Origin: an uncultured Caulobacter sp.
GTDB lineage: Bacteria > Pseudomonadota > Alphaproteobacteria > Caulobacterales > Caulobacteraceae
DNA length: 64,000 nucleotides
Assembly: GCA_913776195.1 (NCBI GenBank)
Contig: CAJYMH010000021.1
Location: forward strand, 186,001-250,000
Reading direction: 5' to 3'
In this document: piece after piece, positions 1-9,435 of the stretch
How the letters are laid out: each line of letters opens with the position of its first letter
How positions within the stretch are numbered: the first letter of the stretch is position 1
The notes under the pieces: generated by a model
Seen by the model: only the letters and a program-made list of their open reading frames with translations
What the model was told of the DNA's origin: nothing
The model's database searches: none
Program-made: the position numbers and the translations under genes

Positions 1-2407
1 CATCGAAATGAACCCGCGCGTGTCGCGCTCCTCGGCCCTGGCGTCGAAGGCCACCGGCTTCCCGATCGCCAAGGTCGCCGCCCGTCTGGCCGTCGGCTAC
101 ACCCTGGACGAGCTGGCCAACGACATCACCGGCGGCGCCATGCCCGCCTCGTTCGAGCCGTCCATCGACTACGTCGTCACCAAGATCCCGCGCTTCGCCT
201 TCGAGAAGTACCCGGGCTCGGAACCCTACCTGACCACCTCCATGAAGTCGGTGGGCGAGGTCATGGCCATCGGCCGCACCTTCGCCGAAAGCCTGCAAAA
301 GGCCCTGCGCGGCCTGGAGACCGGCCTGACCGGCCTGGACGACATCGAGATCGAGGGCGCCGAGGACCCCGACACCGGCAAGGCCGCCGTGGTCCGCGCC
401 CTGGGCAACCCCACCCCGGACCGCCTGCGCGTCATCGCCCAGGCCTTCCGCCACGGCCTGACCGCCGAAGAGATCAACGCCGCTTGTTCGTATGAGCCCT
501 GGTTCCTGGAGCAGCTGGCCGAGATCGTGCGCCAGGAGGGCCTGGTCCGCGCCGGCGGCCTGCCGCACAACGCCGCCGACTTCCGCCGCCTCAAGGCCAT
601 GGGCTTCTCCGACGCCCGTCTGGCCAAGCTGACCAACCTCACGGAAAACGAGGTGCGCAGGCAGCGCCACGCCCACGGCGTGCGCCCGGTGTTCAAGCGC
701 ATCGACACCTGCGCCGGCGAGTTCCGCGCCGACACCCCCTACATGTACTCGACCTACGAGACGGGGGCCCTGGGCCAGCTGCCGGACTGCGAGAGCGAGC
801 CGTCGGACGCCAAGAAGGCCGTCATCCTCGGCGGCGGTCCCAACCGGATCGGCCAGGGTATCGAGTTCGACTACTGCTGCTGCCATGCGGCCTTCGCCCT
901 GGACCAGGTCGGCATCGAGTCGATCATGGTCAACTGCAACCCCGAGACCGTCTCCACCGACTACGACACCTCCGACCGCCTGTACTTCGAGCCCCTGACG
1001 GCCGAGGACGTGCTGGAGCTGCTGGCGGTGGAGCAGTCGCGCGGGACCCTACTGGGCGTCATCGTCCAGTTCGGCGGCCAGACCCCGCTGAAACTGGCCA
1101 ACGCGCTGGAGCAGGCCGGCATCCCGATCCTGGGCACCAGCCCCGACGCCATCGACTTGGCCGAGGACCGCGAGCGCTTCCAGCAACTGCTCCACGACCT
1201 GAAGATCGCCCAGCCCAACAACGCCATCGCCCGCAGCGCCGAGGAAGCTTTCGCCGGCGCGCATAAGGTCGGCTACCCCGTGGTCATTCGCCCCTCCTAC
1301 GTGCTGGGCGGCCGCGCCATGGAGATCGTCTATGACGACGAGCAGCTGGACCGCTACATCCGCACCGCCGTGCAGGTGTCGGGCGACAGCCCCGTCCTCA
1401 TCGACCAGTACCTGAACCGCGCCACCGAGGTGGACGTCGACGCCCTGTGCGACGGCGAGACCGTCTTCGTGGCCGGCGTCATGGAGCACATCGAGGAAGC
1501 CGGCGTGCACTCCGGCGACAGCGCCTGTTCCCTGCCGCCCTTCTCGCTGAAGCCGGAGACCATCGCCGAGCTGAAGCGCCAGACCGAGGCCATGGCCTTC
1601 GCCCTCAAGGTCCGCGGCCTGATGAACGTGCAGTTCGCGATCGAAGAGCCGCACAGCGAAAACCCGCGCATCTACGTGCTGGAAGTGAATCCGCGCGCCT
1701 CGCGCACCGTGCCCTTCGTGGCCAAGACCATCGGCCAACCGGTGGCCTCCATCGCCGCCAAGGTGATGGCCGGCGCCAAGCTCGCCAGCTTCGGCCTGAC
1801 CGACAAGCCGTACGACCACATCGCGGTGAAGGAGGCGGTCTTCCCGTTCGCCCGCTTCCCCGGCGTCGACACGGTGCTTGGTCCCGAGATGCGCTCCACC
1901 GGCGAGGTCATGGGCCTGGACTGGCGCCGCGAGGGCGAGGACTTCATGCCCGCCTTCGCCCGCGCGTTCGCCAAGAGCCAGCTGGGCGGCGGCGTCACCC
2001 TGCCCCGCTCGGGCTGCGCCTTCGTCTCCGTGCGCGAGGCCGACAAGCCGTGGATCCTCGAGCCGACCCGCTTGCTGATCCAGGCCGGCTTCCGCATCCT
2101 CGCCACCACAGGCACCGCCGCCTATCTTGCCGAGCAGGGCCTCCAGGTCGAGGTGGTCAAGAAGGTGCTGGAGGGCCGCCCCCATATCGTCGACGCCATG
2201 AAGAACGGCGAGGTCCAGCTTGTCTTCAACACCACCGAAGGCAAGCAGTCCCTGGCCGACAGCTTCGAGATCCGCCGCTCGGCCCTGATGTCGAAGATCC
2301 CCTACTACACCACCGCGGCCGGCGCCCTGGCCGCCGCCCAGGCCATCGCCTCGCCCATGGCCGAGACGAGCGCCCTGGAAGTCCGCGCCTTGCAGACCTA
2401 CGCCTAG
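1..2407 (+). CDS. carB: Carbamoyl phosphate synthase large subunit, 5'-truncated
   Basis: Makes carbamoyl phosphate from bicarbonate, ATP and glutamine-derived ammonia, for arginine and pyrimidine synthesis. The gene runs in from outside the window: the frame is open from base 2, and the visible 801 residues correspond to the last three quarters of a roughly 1,080-residue family. The first visible stretch ([19 protein letters not shown]) is the end of the first ATP-grasp domain. The second carbamate-forming ATP-grasp domain follows and ends with [18 protein letters not shown]. The C-terminal 130 residues form the MGS-like allosteric domain. It lies just upstream of a glycosyltransferase with a 13-base gap, which may be fortuitous. 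The small subunit carA is not in the window. Confidence 0.98.
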   Translation, partial: IEMNPRVSRSSALASKATGFPIAKVAARLAVGYTLDELANDITGGAMPASFEPSIDYVVTKIPRFAFEKYPGSEPYLTTSMKSVGEVMAIGRTFAESLQKALRGLETGLTGLDDIEIEGAEDPDTGKAAVVRALGNPTPDRLRVIAQAFRHGLTAEEINAACSYEPWFLEQLAEIVRQEGLVRAGGLPHNAADFRRLKAMGFSDARLAKLTNLTENEVRRQRHAHGVRPVFKRIDTCAGEFRADTPYMYSTYETGALGQLPDCESEPSDAKKAVILGGGPNRIGQGIEFDYCCCHAAFALDQVGIESIMVNCNPETVSTDYDTSDRLYFEPLTAEDVLELLAVEQSRGTLLGVIVQFGGQTPLKLANALEQAGIPILGTSPDAIDLAEDRERFQQLLHDLKIAQPNNAIARSAEEAFAGAHKVGYPVVIRPSYVLGGRAMEIVYDDEQLDRYIRTAVQVSGDSPVLIDQYLNRATEVDVDALCDGETVFVAGVMEHIEEAGVHSGDSACSLPPFSLKPETIAELKRQTEAMAFALKVRGLMNVQFAIEEPHSENPRIYVLEVNPRASRTVPFVAKTIGQPVASIAAKVMAGAKLASFGLTDKPYDHIAVKEAVFPFARFPGVDTVLGPEMRSTGEVMGLDWRREGEDFMPAFARAFAKSQLGGGVTLPRSGCAFVSVREADKPWILEPTRLLIQAGFRILATTGTAAYLAEQGLQVEVVKKVLEGRPHIVDAMKNGEVQLVFNTTEGKQSLADSFEIRRSALMSKIPYYTTAAGALAAAQAIASPMAETSALEVRALQTYA

Positions 2408-2420
2408 GGGGATCGAGAGC

Positions 2421-3722
2421 ATGGCGGTGCGTCGGATCATTCTGGCCACCGCCGGCTCCCTGGGCGACCTGCATCCCTTCCTCGCGCTGGGCAAGGCCCT
2501 CCACGTCCTTGGCGCGACCGTCGAAATCGCCACATCCGTCGAGTATCGCGCCAAGATTGAGGCCGAGGGCCTGACCTTCCGCGACGCCGGCGTCAGCCTC
2601 GCTGACTTCGAGGCTGCGCTGGGCCTCGACCTCGCCGGCATCACCGAAAAGATCGCCGCCTCCGACGTTTGGTTCTACGAGCACGTCGTGCTGCCCAATA
2701 TGGCCGCCGGCGCCCGCCGCATGGTCGATCTCGCGCGGGGCTCTGACGACCGGCCCCAGGCGGACGTCATCGTCGGCTCATCCTTCGCCATGGGCGCCGC
2801 CCTGGCCGCCGAGTCGCTGGGCGTCCCCTTCGTCAGCGTCGCCCTGTCGCCCATGCTGTTCATGTCGCCGCACGAGCCGCCGCCTGTCACTCCGTGGCTA
2901 AAGACGCCGAACGGCCCCGCCGCTCTCGCCCTCAACCGCGTCACTCTGGGCGTCGGCCGCCTGATGACAAACCGTTTCACCCGACGCCTCAACGCCGCCC
3001 GGGCGGAACTGGGCCTGCCCCTGACCCGGGACAATGCAATCTACGACGCCCCCTGGCGCGCCGACCTGATCCTGGGTCTGTTCTCGCCGCAGCTGGGCGG
3101 CCCGCTGCCGGATCATCCAAAGACCACCCGCATCACCGGCTACGCCGCCTATGACAGCGAGGCCGGCGGCCCTGCGACTTTGCCGCCCGAACTGACCGCC
3201 TTCCTCGACGCGGGCGAGCCGCCCATCGTCTTCACACTGGGCAGCGCCGCCGTGAACATCCCCGGATCTTTCTACGCCCAGGGCCTGGCCGCCGCCCGCG
3301 CCCTGGGCCGCCGCGCCGTCCTGCTTGTCGGCCCTGATGGAGACATGAGCCTCGCCGACGGCCCGGACGCCATCGCCGTCCCCTACGCGCCCTATTCCCT
3401 CCTCTTCCCGCGCGCCGCCGCCAACGTCCATCAGGGCGGCGTCGGCACGACTCAGCAAGCCCTGCGGGCCGGCCGGCCCCAACTCGTTATCCCCCACCTC
3501 GGCGACCAGTTCGACAACGGCGCCCGCGTCGGCGCCCGCAGGGTCGGCGCGGTGCTCAGACGCGAGCGGTTCAGAGCGCAGGCGGCGGCGAACGTACTGG
3601 ACCGAGTGCTGGGGGACGCGGCGTTGCTTCAGCGCGCGGAGGAAGTGGGCAAGCTCAGCGCCGCCGAAGATGGCGCGAGGCTTGGGGCAGGATTGGTGAA
3701 AGGCCTATGCAAGCCCAAGTAG
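2421..3722 (+). CDS. GT1-family glycosyltransferase (UDP-glucuronosyl/sterol-glucosyltransferase type)
   Basis: Probably transfers a sugar from a nucleotide sugar to a small lipophilic acceptor such as a sterol-like lipid, carotenoid or polyketide. The 433 residues have the two-domain GT-B layout. The N-terminal half opens with the ILATAGSLGDLHPFLALG loop typical of GT28/GT1 enzymes, and the C-terminal half carries the donor-binding motif VHQGGVGTTQQALRAGRP with its His at residue 337, followed by HLGDQFDNGARV. There is no signal peptide. The ATG is preceded by a G-rich stretch after the carB stop, so co-transcription is possible. The acceptor cannot be inferred because no lipid or pigment pathway genes lie nearby. 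Confidence 0.85.
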   Translation: MAVRRIILATAGSLGDLHPFLALGKALHVLGATVEIATSVEYRAKIEAEGLTFRDAGVSLADFEAALGLDLAGITEKIAASDVWFYEHVVLPNMAAGARRMVDLARGSDDRPQADVIVGSSFAMGAALAAESLGVPFVSVALSPMLFMSPHEPPPVTPWLKTPNGPAALALNRVTLGVGRLMTNRFTRRLNAARAELGLPLTRDNAIYDAPWRADLILGLFSPQLGGPLPDHPKTTRITGYAAYDSEAGGPATLPPELTAFLDAGEPPIVFTLGSAAVNIPGSFYAQGLAAARALGRRAVLLVGPDGDMSLADGPDAIAVPYAPYSLLFPRAAANVHQGGVGTTQQALRAGRPQLVIPHLGDQFDNGARVGARRVGAVLRRERFRAQAAANVLDRVLGDAALLQRAEEVGKLSAAEDGARLGAGLVKGLCKPK

Positions 3723-3867
3723 CTCTGCCTTCAGGCAAGGCTTCGCGGGCCTGTGTCAGCGTTCAAGCGGTGTAGAGTTATCCGGCCGCATCTCGATCGG
3801 TGCGACTGTCTCCTTGTCCGTGGAAAAGCGCGGCCGGCCCGAGAGCGCGCGCCCGATCGCGGCGGAC

Positions 3868-4170
3868 TCAGTCCGCCTGTTTCATGCGGCGGGCCAGGTC
3901 GATGTGCTCGGTGGAGACCCCGGCGGCGTTGAACTCCGTCGTCAGGGCCGACAGTTCGCTGGCCGTGCAGGTGTCCTTGATGGTGCGCCAGCCGTCCTGG
4001 GTGTAGGCGGCCAAGCCGACGGCGTCGCGGCACCGGCCGCTGACGGTCGCCTCGCCTCGTCCCCAGTTGGCGGTCAGCAGGAAGAGGATGACGAACAGCA
4101 GCGACCCGGCCGCGGCGAAGACGGCGATCTGCTTGAAACGGCGGGCGCGGTGCGAGGGAGCGTCGGGCAT
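3868..4170 (-). CDS. Small membrane-anchored protein of unknown function
   Basis: I do not recognise this 100-residue protein. It starts with a basic stretch (SHRARRFKQ), then one clear transmembrane segment (about residues 14-33, AVFAAAGSLLFVILFLLTAN), then a soluble tail of about 65 residues with two Cys (CRDAVG and DTCTAS). That is the pattern of a tail facing the periplasm with a possible disulfide. It is divergent from the methyltransferase gene with a gap of about 95 bases and convergent with the glycosyltransferase gene. A very long antisense frame covers it, but the hydrophobic segment and plausible composition favour this strand. Confidence 0.6.
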   Translation of the reverse strand: MPDAPSHRARRFKQIAVFAAAGSLLFVILFLLTANWGRGEATVSGRCRDAVGLAAYTQDGWRTIKDTCTASELSALTTEFNAAGVSTEHIDLARRMKQAD

Positions 4171-4264
4171 CCGACATGGCTACAAAACCGCCCCCCAGCT
4201 TGACCATGCGGCCAAGCGCCGCCGCCTTCACCGGCCGGTAACCAAATCGACGCGTGATGACGCC

Positions 4265-5155
4265 ATGGACCGGATCTACAACCTGCGCACCACCGAGGAC
4301 GGCTGGAAGACGGTCGATCCCAAGCCGACCGCCGAAGAGCTTCAGGACTTCTACGCCCAGAAGTACTTCCAGGAGGAGCACGGCCCCTACACCGCCAAGC
4401 CCAGCGCCGACGACCTGGCGCACCGGGACCTGCAGTCGCGCATCCTGCTGCACGCGGTGGAGAAGGCGCGGGGCGCGCCGGCGCCGGGGACGACCTTGCT
4501 GGACATCGGCTGCGGCGAGGGCTTCCTGCTGAAGGCGGCCAGCGAGGCGGGCTACGCCGTGCGCGGGTTCGACTTCTCCGACTACGCCATCAACGCCTTC
4601 AACCCGGACTTCGCCAAGTTCGTGACCTTCGGCGACGCCTTCGCCTCCCTGGACGCCGCCATCGAGGCCCGCGAGCAGGTGGATGTGTGCGTCATGGAGC
4701 ACGTGATGGAGCACGTGGCCGATCCGGAGGAGCTGATGACCCGCCTGCCCGGCGTGCTGAAACCCGGCGGCGTGGTGGCCATCAGCGTGCCCAACGACTT
4801 CAACCCCGTGCAGGCCAAGGCCATGGCCGAGGGGCATATCGACAAGGCGTTCTGGGTCGTCCCGCCGGAGCACCTCAGCTACTTCAACAGCGGCAATCTT
4901 CGCGCCTTCTTCGAGCGCAAGGGCTTCGAGATCCTGGGCGCCTACGGCGATTTTCCCATCGACTGGTACCTCTTCCACCCGGGCTCGAACTACATCGCCG
5001 ACCGTTCGCGGGGAAAGGCGGCGCACCTGGCGCGGATGCAGCTCAGCCTGACCCTCGCCCAGAACGGTCTCGACGCCTATTACGACCTGCTGAAGGCCTT
5101 CCACGGGGTCGGCGTCGGGCGCAGCAACACCATCATCGCCCGCCATCGCGGCTAG
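4265..5155 (+). CDS. Class I SAM-dependent methyltransferase
   Basis: A 296-residue methyltransferase of unknown substrate. The SAM-binding motif I is LLDIGCGEGFLLKAASEAGY, followed by an acidic strand (VRGFDFSDYAI) and the post-motif VDVCVMEHVMEHVADPEELM, close to the UbiG/methyltransferase-11/23 type found in sugar and lipid O-methylation clusters. The long C-terminal part (PPEHLSYFNSGNLRAFFERKGFE) is typical of members acting in polysaccharide loci. I chose the ATG at 4265 (MDRIYNLRTTEDGW). The frame is open further upstream, but that part is low-quality coding and would overlap the divergent gene. The YNLRTTEDGWKTVDPKPT opening resembles small zinc-ribbon-free variants of this family. Confidence 0.85.
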   Translation: MDRIYNLRTTEDGWKTVDPKPTAEELQDFYAQKYFQEEHGPYTAKPSADDLAHRDLQSRILLHAVEKARGAPAPGTTLLDIGCGEGFLLKAASEAGYAVRGFDFSDYAINAFNPDFAKFVTFGDAFASLDAAIEAREQVDVCVMEHVMEHVADPEELMTRLPGVLKPGGVVAISVPNDFNPVQAKAMAEGHIDKAFWVVPPEHLSYFNSGNLRAFFERKGFEILGAYGDFPIDWYLFHPGSNYIADRSRGKAAHLARMQLSLTLAQNGLDAYYDLLKAFHGVGVGRSNTIIARHRG

Positions 5156-5213
5156 GCCTTGCGCGGCGCTCCGCCTGAGGCACAGTGACCTGAACACTGA
5201 TCAGGGAAACGCC

Positions 5214-5879
5214 ATGCTCACCGTCCACCACCTCAACAACTCCCGCTCCCAGCGCGTGCTCTGGCTGCTGGAGGAGCTGGGCGTCCCCTACGAGATCAAG
5301 CACTACCAGCGCGACGCCAAGACCATGCTGGCTCCGCCGGAGCTGAAGGCGGTGCACCCCCTGGGCAAGTCGCCTGTGATCACCGACCGCGACATCACCG
5401 TGGCCGAGACCGGCGCCATCGTCGAATACATCCTGGAGACCTACGGGAACGGCCGCCTGGTCCCGCCGGCCGGCACGCCCGAAAAGCGCGCCTATACCCA
5501 CTGGCTCCATTTCGCGGAGGGTTCGGCCATGCCGCCCCTGCTGATGAAGCTGGTCTTCGGCGTCCTGCCCGAGCGGGCGCCGGGCCTGCTGAAGCCCATC
5601 GTCAAGGGAATCTCGGCCAAGGCCCAGTCCGGTTTCATCGACCCGCAGCTAGCCGCCCAGCAGGCCTATTGGGAGAACACCCTGGCCCAGTCCGAATGGT
5701 TCGCCGGGCCGCAGTTCACCGTCGCCGACGTGATGATGAGCTTCCCGCTTGAGGCCGCCTCCTCCCGCTCGCCCTTCGGCGCCGACAAGCCCAAACTGAA
5801 GGCGTTCCTGGCCAAAATTCACGCCCGGCCGGCCTATAAGAAGGCGCTGGAGCGCGGCGGGCCCTACGCCTACGCCTGA
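5214..5879 (+). CDS. Glutathione S-transferase
   Basis: A cytosolic GST of 221 residues, of normal family length. The N-terminal thioredoxin-like domain begins MLTVHHLNNSRSQRVLWLLEELG, giving the Ser/Arg-rich active-site loop seen in bacterial GSTs. It continues to the cis-Pro glutathione-binding motif GKSPVITD and the ETGAIVEYIL helix. The all-alpha C-terminal domain ends WFAGPQFTVADVMMSFPLEA, the conserved N-capping motif. The start is supported by a GGGAAA stretch eight bases upstream. It stands alone between the methyltransferase and a small membrane protein, so its substrate is unknown. A second, more divergent GST occurs at 40845. Confidence 0.93.
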   Translation: MLTVHHLNNSRSQRVLWLLEELGVPYEIKHYQRDAKTMLAPPELKAVHPLGKSPVITDRDITVAETGAIVEYILETYGNGRLVPPAGTPEKRAYTHWLHFAEGSAMPPLLMKLVFGVLPERAPGLLKPIVKGISAKAQSGFIDPQLAAQQAYWENTLAQSEWFAGPQFTVADVMMSFPLEAASSRSPFGADKPKLKAFLAKIHARPAYKKALERGGPYAYA

Positions 5880-5898
5880 CGGCGAACCTTCGCCGTCG
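5879..5898 (+). terminator. Hairpin after the GST gene
   Basis: Directly after the GST stop codon is an 8-bp perfect inverted repeat (ACGGCGAA / TTCGCCGT) with almost no loop. It lacks a T-run, so it could act as a weak terminator or only as an mRNA 3'-end stabiliser. Confidence 0.35.
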
Positions 5899-5916
5899 CG
5901 GCGCGTTGAGGGGCCC

Positions 5917-6138
5917 ATGAAACGCACGCCCCTCGCCGGCGGCCTTATACTGGCCGTTCTCGCCGCCATCGCCATCGTCGTGGTCCTCGGCCTGTTCTAT
6001 GTGCTGGGGGCCGCGATCGGGGTGGCGATTTTTGTGGCCCTGGGGGTCGGGCTGATCGGACTGATTCTCTATGGCTACGCCCGTTTGGGGCGCCGTCCGA
6101 AAGTCGAGGAAAATCAACCGCCGGTGAAGCTTCCCTGA
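5917..6138 (+). CDS. Small two-helix membrane protein
   Basis: A 73-residue protein with two hydrophobic segments, about residues 7-28 ([20 protein letters not shown]) and 32-54 ([20 protein letters not shown]), and a basic, hydrophilic C-terminus ([18 protein letters not shown]). I recognise no family. It sits between the GST gene and greA on the same strand, with 37 bases on the upstream side. Composition is consistent with a real inner-membrane protein rather than a shadow frame. No function can be proposed. Confidence 0.6.
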   Translation: MKRTPLAGGLILAVLAAIAIVVVLGLFYVLGAAIGVAIFVALGVGLIGLILYGYARLGRRPKVEENQPPVKLP

Positions 6139-6152
6139 TCAACTCTTGATCC

Positions 6153-6168
6153 GGGGGGAATGCCCCCC
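6153..6168 (+). promoter_or_regulatory. G6/C6 hairpin in the greA leader
   Basis: A GGGGGG-AATG-CCCCCC hairpin lies 14 bases after the preceding stop codon and about 75 bases before the greA start. It may terminate read-through from the small membrane-protein gene, or act as a structured greA leader. No T-run follows, so its role is open. Confidence 0.4.
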
Positions 6169-6241
6169 TATCCTCTCAGCCCCCGGACGTCCGCGCCCGC
6201 GGCCGGAAATCAAACCCAGGGCGACCCGAGCTAAATCCGCA

Positions 6242-6715
6242 ATGGAAAAAGTCCCGATGACCGCCGGGGGCTATACCGCCCTCGACGAAGAACTGAAGCG
6301 TTTGAAAACTGTGGAGCGGCCCAATGTGATCGCCGCCATCGCAGAGGCGCGCTCGCATGGCGACCTCAGCGAGAACGCCGAGTACCACGCCGCCAAGGAG
6401 CGCCAGGGCTGGATCGAAGGCCGTATCGCCGAGATCGAGGACAAGATCGCCCGCGCTCAGGTCATCGACGTCTCCAAACTCTCGGGCACCCAGGTGAAGT
6501 TCGGCGCGACCGTCAGCGTCGTCGACGAGGACACCGAGGAAGAGGCCCGCTACCAGATCGTCGGCGAGCATGAGGCCGACGTGAAGTCCGGCCGCGTCTC
6601 GGTCGCCTCGCCCATCGCTCGCGCGATGATCGGCAAGGAGACCGGCGACGTCGTGGAGGTGAACACCCCCGGCGGCGTGAAGGCCTACGAAATCCTCAAG
6701 GTCGAGTGGGTCTAG
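6242..6715 (+). CDS. greA: Transcription elongation factor GreA
   Basis: Binds backtracked RNA polymerase through the secondary channel and stimulates cleavage of the nascent RNA. The start at 6242 gives 157 residues, the normal length, beginning [20 protein letters not shown]. The N-terminal coiled coil carries the acidic tip motif ([20 protein letters not shown], with Asp and Glu at the tip) that coordinates Mg2+. The C-terminal FKBP-like domain contains the [15 protein letters not shown] signature. An upstream in-frame extension exists but is proline/arginine-rich and not conserved in the family. Its stop overlaps the GTG start of the next gene by ten bases. Confidence 0.97.
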   Translation: MEKVPMTAGGYTALDEELKRLKTVERPNVIAAIAEARSHGDLSENAEYHAAKERQGWIEGRIAEIEDKIARAQVIDVSKLSGTQVKFGATVSVVDEDTEEEARYQIVGEHEADVKSGRVSVASPIARAMIGKETGDVVEVNTPGGVKAYEILKVEWV

Positions 6716-7698
6716 AGTCCGCAACGCCGTCCGAACCGCTCGTCATCTGGGCGGTTTCGGACGGACGCGCGGGGATCGAGGCACAGGCCGTCGGCCTGGC
6801 GGAAGCGATCGCACGCCTCACCCGCGCCCGCATCGTGCTCAAACGCATCGCCTATCGCGGCAAGTGGGGCCGTCTGCCCTGGCGCCTGCACCCTTTCCCG
6901 CGCGCGACCCTGACGCCGGAAAGCGACATCACCGGCCCCTGGCCCGACATCTGGATCGGCTGCGGCCGCGCCAGCATCCCCCTCTCGATCCGGGTGAAAC
7001 GCTGGTCGAAGGGCAAGACCTTCGTGGCCCAGCTGCAGGACCCCAAGGCTCCTTCCCGCCTGTTCGACCTGGTCGCGCCGCCGAAGCACGACCGCCTTTC
7101 CGGCGACAACGTCTTCCCGATCGTCGGCTCCCCGCACCGCGTGACCGCCGCCCGCCTGGCCGCCGAGCACAAGGCCTTCGCCCGCAAGCTGAACCGCCTG
7201 CCGCACCCTCGCGTGGCGGTGCTGATCGGCGGCCGCTCCAAGGCCTTCGACCTCAGCCAGACCCGCGCCGCCGGCATCGCCCGAGACCTCGTCCTGCCGC
7301 TGGAGCACGACGGCGGCTCGCTGATGATGACCTTCTCGCGCCGCACCCCGGACGAGGCCAAGACCCTGATGAAGGCGCGGCTGAAGCACCTGCCCGGCAT
7401 GATCTGGGATGGCGAGGGGCCCAACCCTTACTTCGCCTTCCTCGCCGCCGCCGACTACATCTGCGTCACCGAGGACAGCACCAACATGGCCGTCGAGGCC
7501 GCCGGCACCGGCAAGCCGGTCTTCGTGCTGAAGATGGACGGGGAAAGCCGGAAATTCCGCGCCTTCCACCAATCCCTTGAAGACCACGGCGCCGCCCGCC
7601 CCTTCGGCGGCCATTTCCACGGCTGGACATACGAACCCCTGGCCGAAACCGAACGCTTGGCGGCGGAGGTGCTGGCGCGGATGGGCAGGCGTCGCTGA
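6706..7698 (+). CDS. ELM1-like protein (mitochondrial fission ELM1 family, PF06258)
   Basis: A 330-residue protein of the family that includes plant ELM1, a factor for mitochondrial fission. Bacterial members are uncharacterised. It opens with [20 protein letters not shown], the typical DGRAGxxxQxxGLAEAL-like motif, and has the GT-B-like C-terminal signature [20 protein letters not shown], which suggests a nucleotide-sugar-binding fold. The start is GTG at 6706, inside the end of greA, and no ATG lies nearby. That implies translational coupling to greA. It sits next to the nonulosonate genes; since the fold resembles PseG-type GT-B proteins, a role in envelope glycan metabolism is possible but not shown. 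Confidence 0.85.
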   Translation: MGLESATPSEPLVIWAVSDGRAGIEAQAVGLAEAIARLTRARIVLKRIAYRGKWGRLPWRLHPFPRATLTPESDITGPWPDIWIGCGRASIPLSIRVKRWSKGKTFVAQLQDPKAPSRLFDLVAPPKHDRLSGDNVFPIVGSPHRVTAARLAAEHKAFARKLNRLPHPRVAVLIGGRSKAFDLSQTRAAGIARDLVLPLEHDGGSLMMTFSRRTPDEAKTLMKARLKHLPGMIWDGEGPNPYFAFLAAADYICVTEDSTNMAVEAAGTGKPVFVLKMDGESRKFRAFHQSLEDHGAARPFGGHFHGWTYEPLAETERLAAEVLARMGRRR

Positions 7699-7738
7699 CG
7701 CTTGCACACGGTTAACGACTGACGCCTAAAATCCGGTC

Positions 7739-8509
7739 ATGCGCGTCGCCGCCATCATCCAGGCTCGAATGGGATCCACCCGTCTACCGGGTAAGATCCT
7801 GCTCCCCCTCGCCGGGCGCCCGGTCCTTTCCCGCGTGTTGGAACGCGCCGTCGCCATTCCCCGGATAGATCAGGTTGTCTGCGCCACGCCCGCAGACCCC
7901 GAAGACGACGCGGTGGCGGACGAGGCGGCGAGAGCCGGCGTGATGGTGACCCGGGGCTCCCGCGACGACGTCCTCGACCGCTATCACGCGGCGGCCAAGG
8001 CGGCCGACGCCGACATCATTCTGCGCATCACCAGCGACTGTCCGTTGATCGATCCTGCCATCTGCGGCGAGGTCGTCGACCTCCTTCAGCGTGAAGGCGC
8101 CGATTTCGCCTGCATGAATGCGCCGGTCCTCACCTGGCCGCATGGGTTGGAGTGCGAAGCCTTCTCCTTCGCCTGGCTCGACCGCGCCCGGCGCGAAGCG
8201 TTCAAGCCCTCCGAACGGGAGCACGTCTCGACCTATATCCGGGGGCATCCCGAAACCAGGCTCGCCAATCTGAACGGGCCCGGCGTCGAAACCGCCCGCC
8301 ACCGCTGGACCCTGGATCACCCGGAGGACCTGACCTATCTGCGCGCCATATTCGAGCGCCTGCCGGACGGCCCCGCCGGATGGTCCTGGCGTGTTCCCTT
8401 CGCCATCGCCGAGGCCGATCCTCGCCTGAGCGCCATGAACGCCGGCCATGACCACCTTGAGGGTCTGCGCAAGTCGCAGGCTCAAGACCGTGCGGCAGGC
8501 TTCGCATGA
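7739..8509 (+). CDS. SpsF-like cytidylyltransferase (CMP-sugar synthetase family)
   Basis: Likely activates a sugar acid or nonulosonic acid with CTP. The 256 residues belong to the COG1861/SpsF group: the N-terminal nucleotide-binding signature is IIQARMGSTRLPGKILLPLAG, followed by RITSDCPLIDP in the catalytic region. It is 40 bases downstream of the ELM1-like gene and its stop overlaps the next start by ATGA, so it heads a four-gene coupled block. The presence of PseI- and PseG-like genes in the same cluster suggests it takes the PseF (CMP-pseudaminate synthetase) role. Its divergence from canonical PseF leaves the exact sugar open. Confidence 0.82.
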   Translation: MRVAAIIQARMGSTRLPGKILLPLAGRPVLSRVLERAVAIPRIDQVVCATPADPEDDAVADEAARAGVMVTRGSRDDVLDRYHAAAKAADADIILRITSDCPLIDPAICGEVVDLLQREGADFACMNAPVLTWPHGLECEAFSFAWLDRARREAFKPSEREHVSTYIRGHPETRLANLNGPGVETARHRWTLDHPEDLTYLRAIFERLPDGPAGWSWRVPFAIAEADPRLSAMNAGHDHLEGLRKSQAQDRAAGFA

Positions 8510-9435
8510 AGAAAGTTCTGATCCTCAGCGCCGCGGCGAAGGTCCTTCTGGTTCAGGCCTTCCAGAGCGCCGGCGCCCATGTCATCGCCGCCGACCTGAC
8601 CCCCGACGCGGCTGCGCTCAGGTTCGCTGACCAAGCGGTGATCCTTCCGCGTAGCGACGAGGCGGACTTCGCCAACGCCCTTCTTGATCTGGTCCAGGCG
8701 CAAGGAATCCATCTCGTCGTCCCGACCCGCGACGCGGAACTGGCGGTCATCGCCTCCCTGGAGACCCGGCTTCAAGCCGCCGGCGCGACACCGCTCGTCC
8801 CCCGCGCCGAAAGCCTGGCGATCTGTCAGGACAAGCGTCAGTTCGTGGCCTTCTGCCTGGCGGAAGGATTCCCCGTCCCGACGCCGTTCACCCTGGAGGA
8901 GAAGCCGAGCTTTCCCGTCTTCGCCCGCGCCGCGACCGGGGCCGGCGGGCGCGGGACCGGCCGGGCCGACGACGCCGTCGGCCTCGCCGCCTTCGGGCCG
9001 CGATCAGGCCTCGTCGTCCAGCCGTTGATCGAGGCTCCGGAGTACACCATCGACGTGCTCATGGACCTTGCAGGCTCCCCCTTGCAGGCCGTGGCCCGTC
9101 GCCGCCTGGCGGTTCATGCGGGAGAAGCCTGGAAGTCCCGCGTCGAGGACGCCCCTGATCTCACCGGCCCGGCGCTGGCCCTGGCCGCGCGGCTCGGCCT
9201 GGTCGGGCACAACGTCATCCAGGCCTTCCGCACAGACGACGGCCCACTGTTCATCGAGTGCAACCCCCGCTTCGGCGGCGCGTCGAACCTGTCCATCGAG
9301 GCCGGCCTCGACAGTCCGGCCCGTATCCTGGCCCTGCTGGACGGCGACGCCTCGGCCCGGGCGGCCCGCCCGATCCGCCATGGCCTGACGGCCCTGCGCT
9401 ACGCCCGAGACATCCTCATCGAGCCAGACGCCTGA
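8506..9435 (+). CDS. ATP-grasp ligase in the nonulosonate cluster
   Basis: A 309-residue ATP-grasp enzyme related to the carbamoyl-phosphate-synthase/PylC group, expected to make an amide or similar bond through an acyl phosphate. The N-terminal Rossmann-like domain starts KKVLILSAAAKVLLVQAFQ. The ATP-grasp core contains FARAATGAGGRGTGRADD, a glycine-rich loop, and IECNPRFGGASNLSIEAGLD, the metal-binding ENPR-like motif. ATP-grasp genes of this kind occur inside surface-polysaccharide and nonulosonate loci, where they may attach an amino acid or other acyl group. That role is inference from position. It is overlapped four bases by SpsF and abuts the HAD gene through TGATG. Confidence 0.82.
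   Translation: MKKVLILSAAAKVLLVQAFQSAGAHVIAADLTPDAAALRFADQAVILPRSDEADFANALLDLVQAQGIHLVVPTRDAELAVIASLETRLQAAGATPLVPRAESLAICQDKRQFVAFCLAEGFPVPTPFTLEEKPSFPVFARAATGAGGRGTGRADDAVGLAAFGPRSGLVVQPLIEAPEYTIDVLMDLAGSPLQAVARRRLAVHAGEAWKSRVEDAPDLTGPALALAARLGLVGHNVIQAFRTDDGPLFIECNPRFGGASNLSIEAGLDSPARILALLDGDASARAARPIRHGLTALRYARDILIEPDA

Noticed and set aside
1049-2644. 531-codon open frame antisense to carB
   Set aside because: GC-rich codon structure opens long antisense frames; the peptide is low-complexity Gly/Asp/His and covers a certain gene.
3731-5197. 488-codon antisense frame across the methyltransferase region
   Set aside because: No domain pattern; it overlaps two better-supported genes and reads as a shadow of the methyltransferase.
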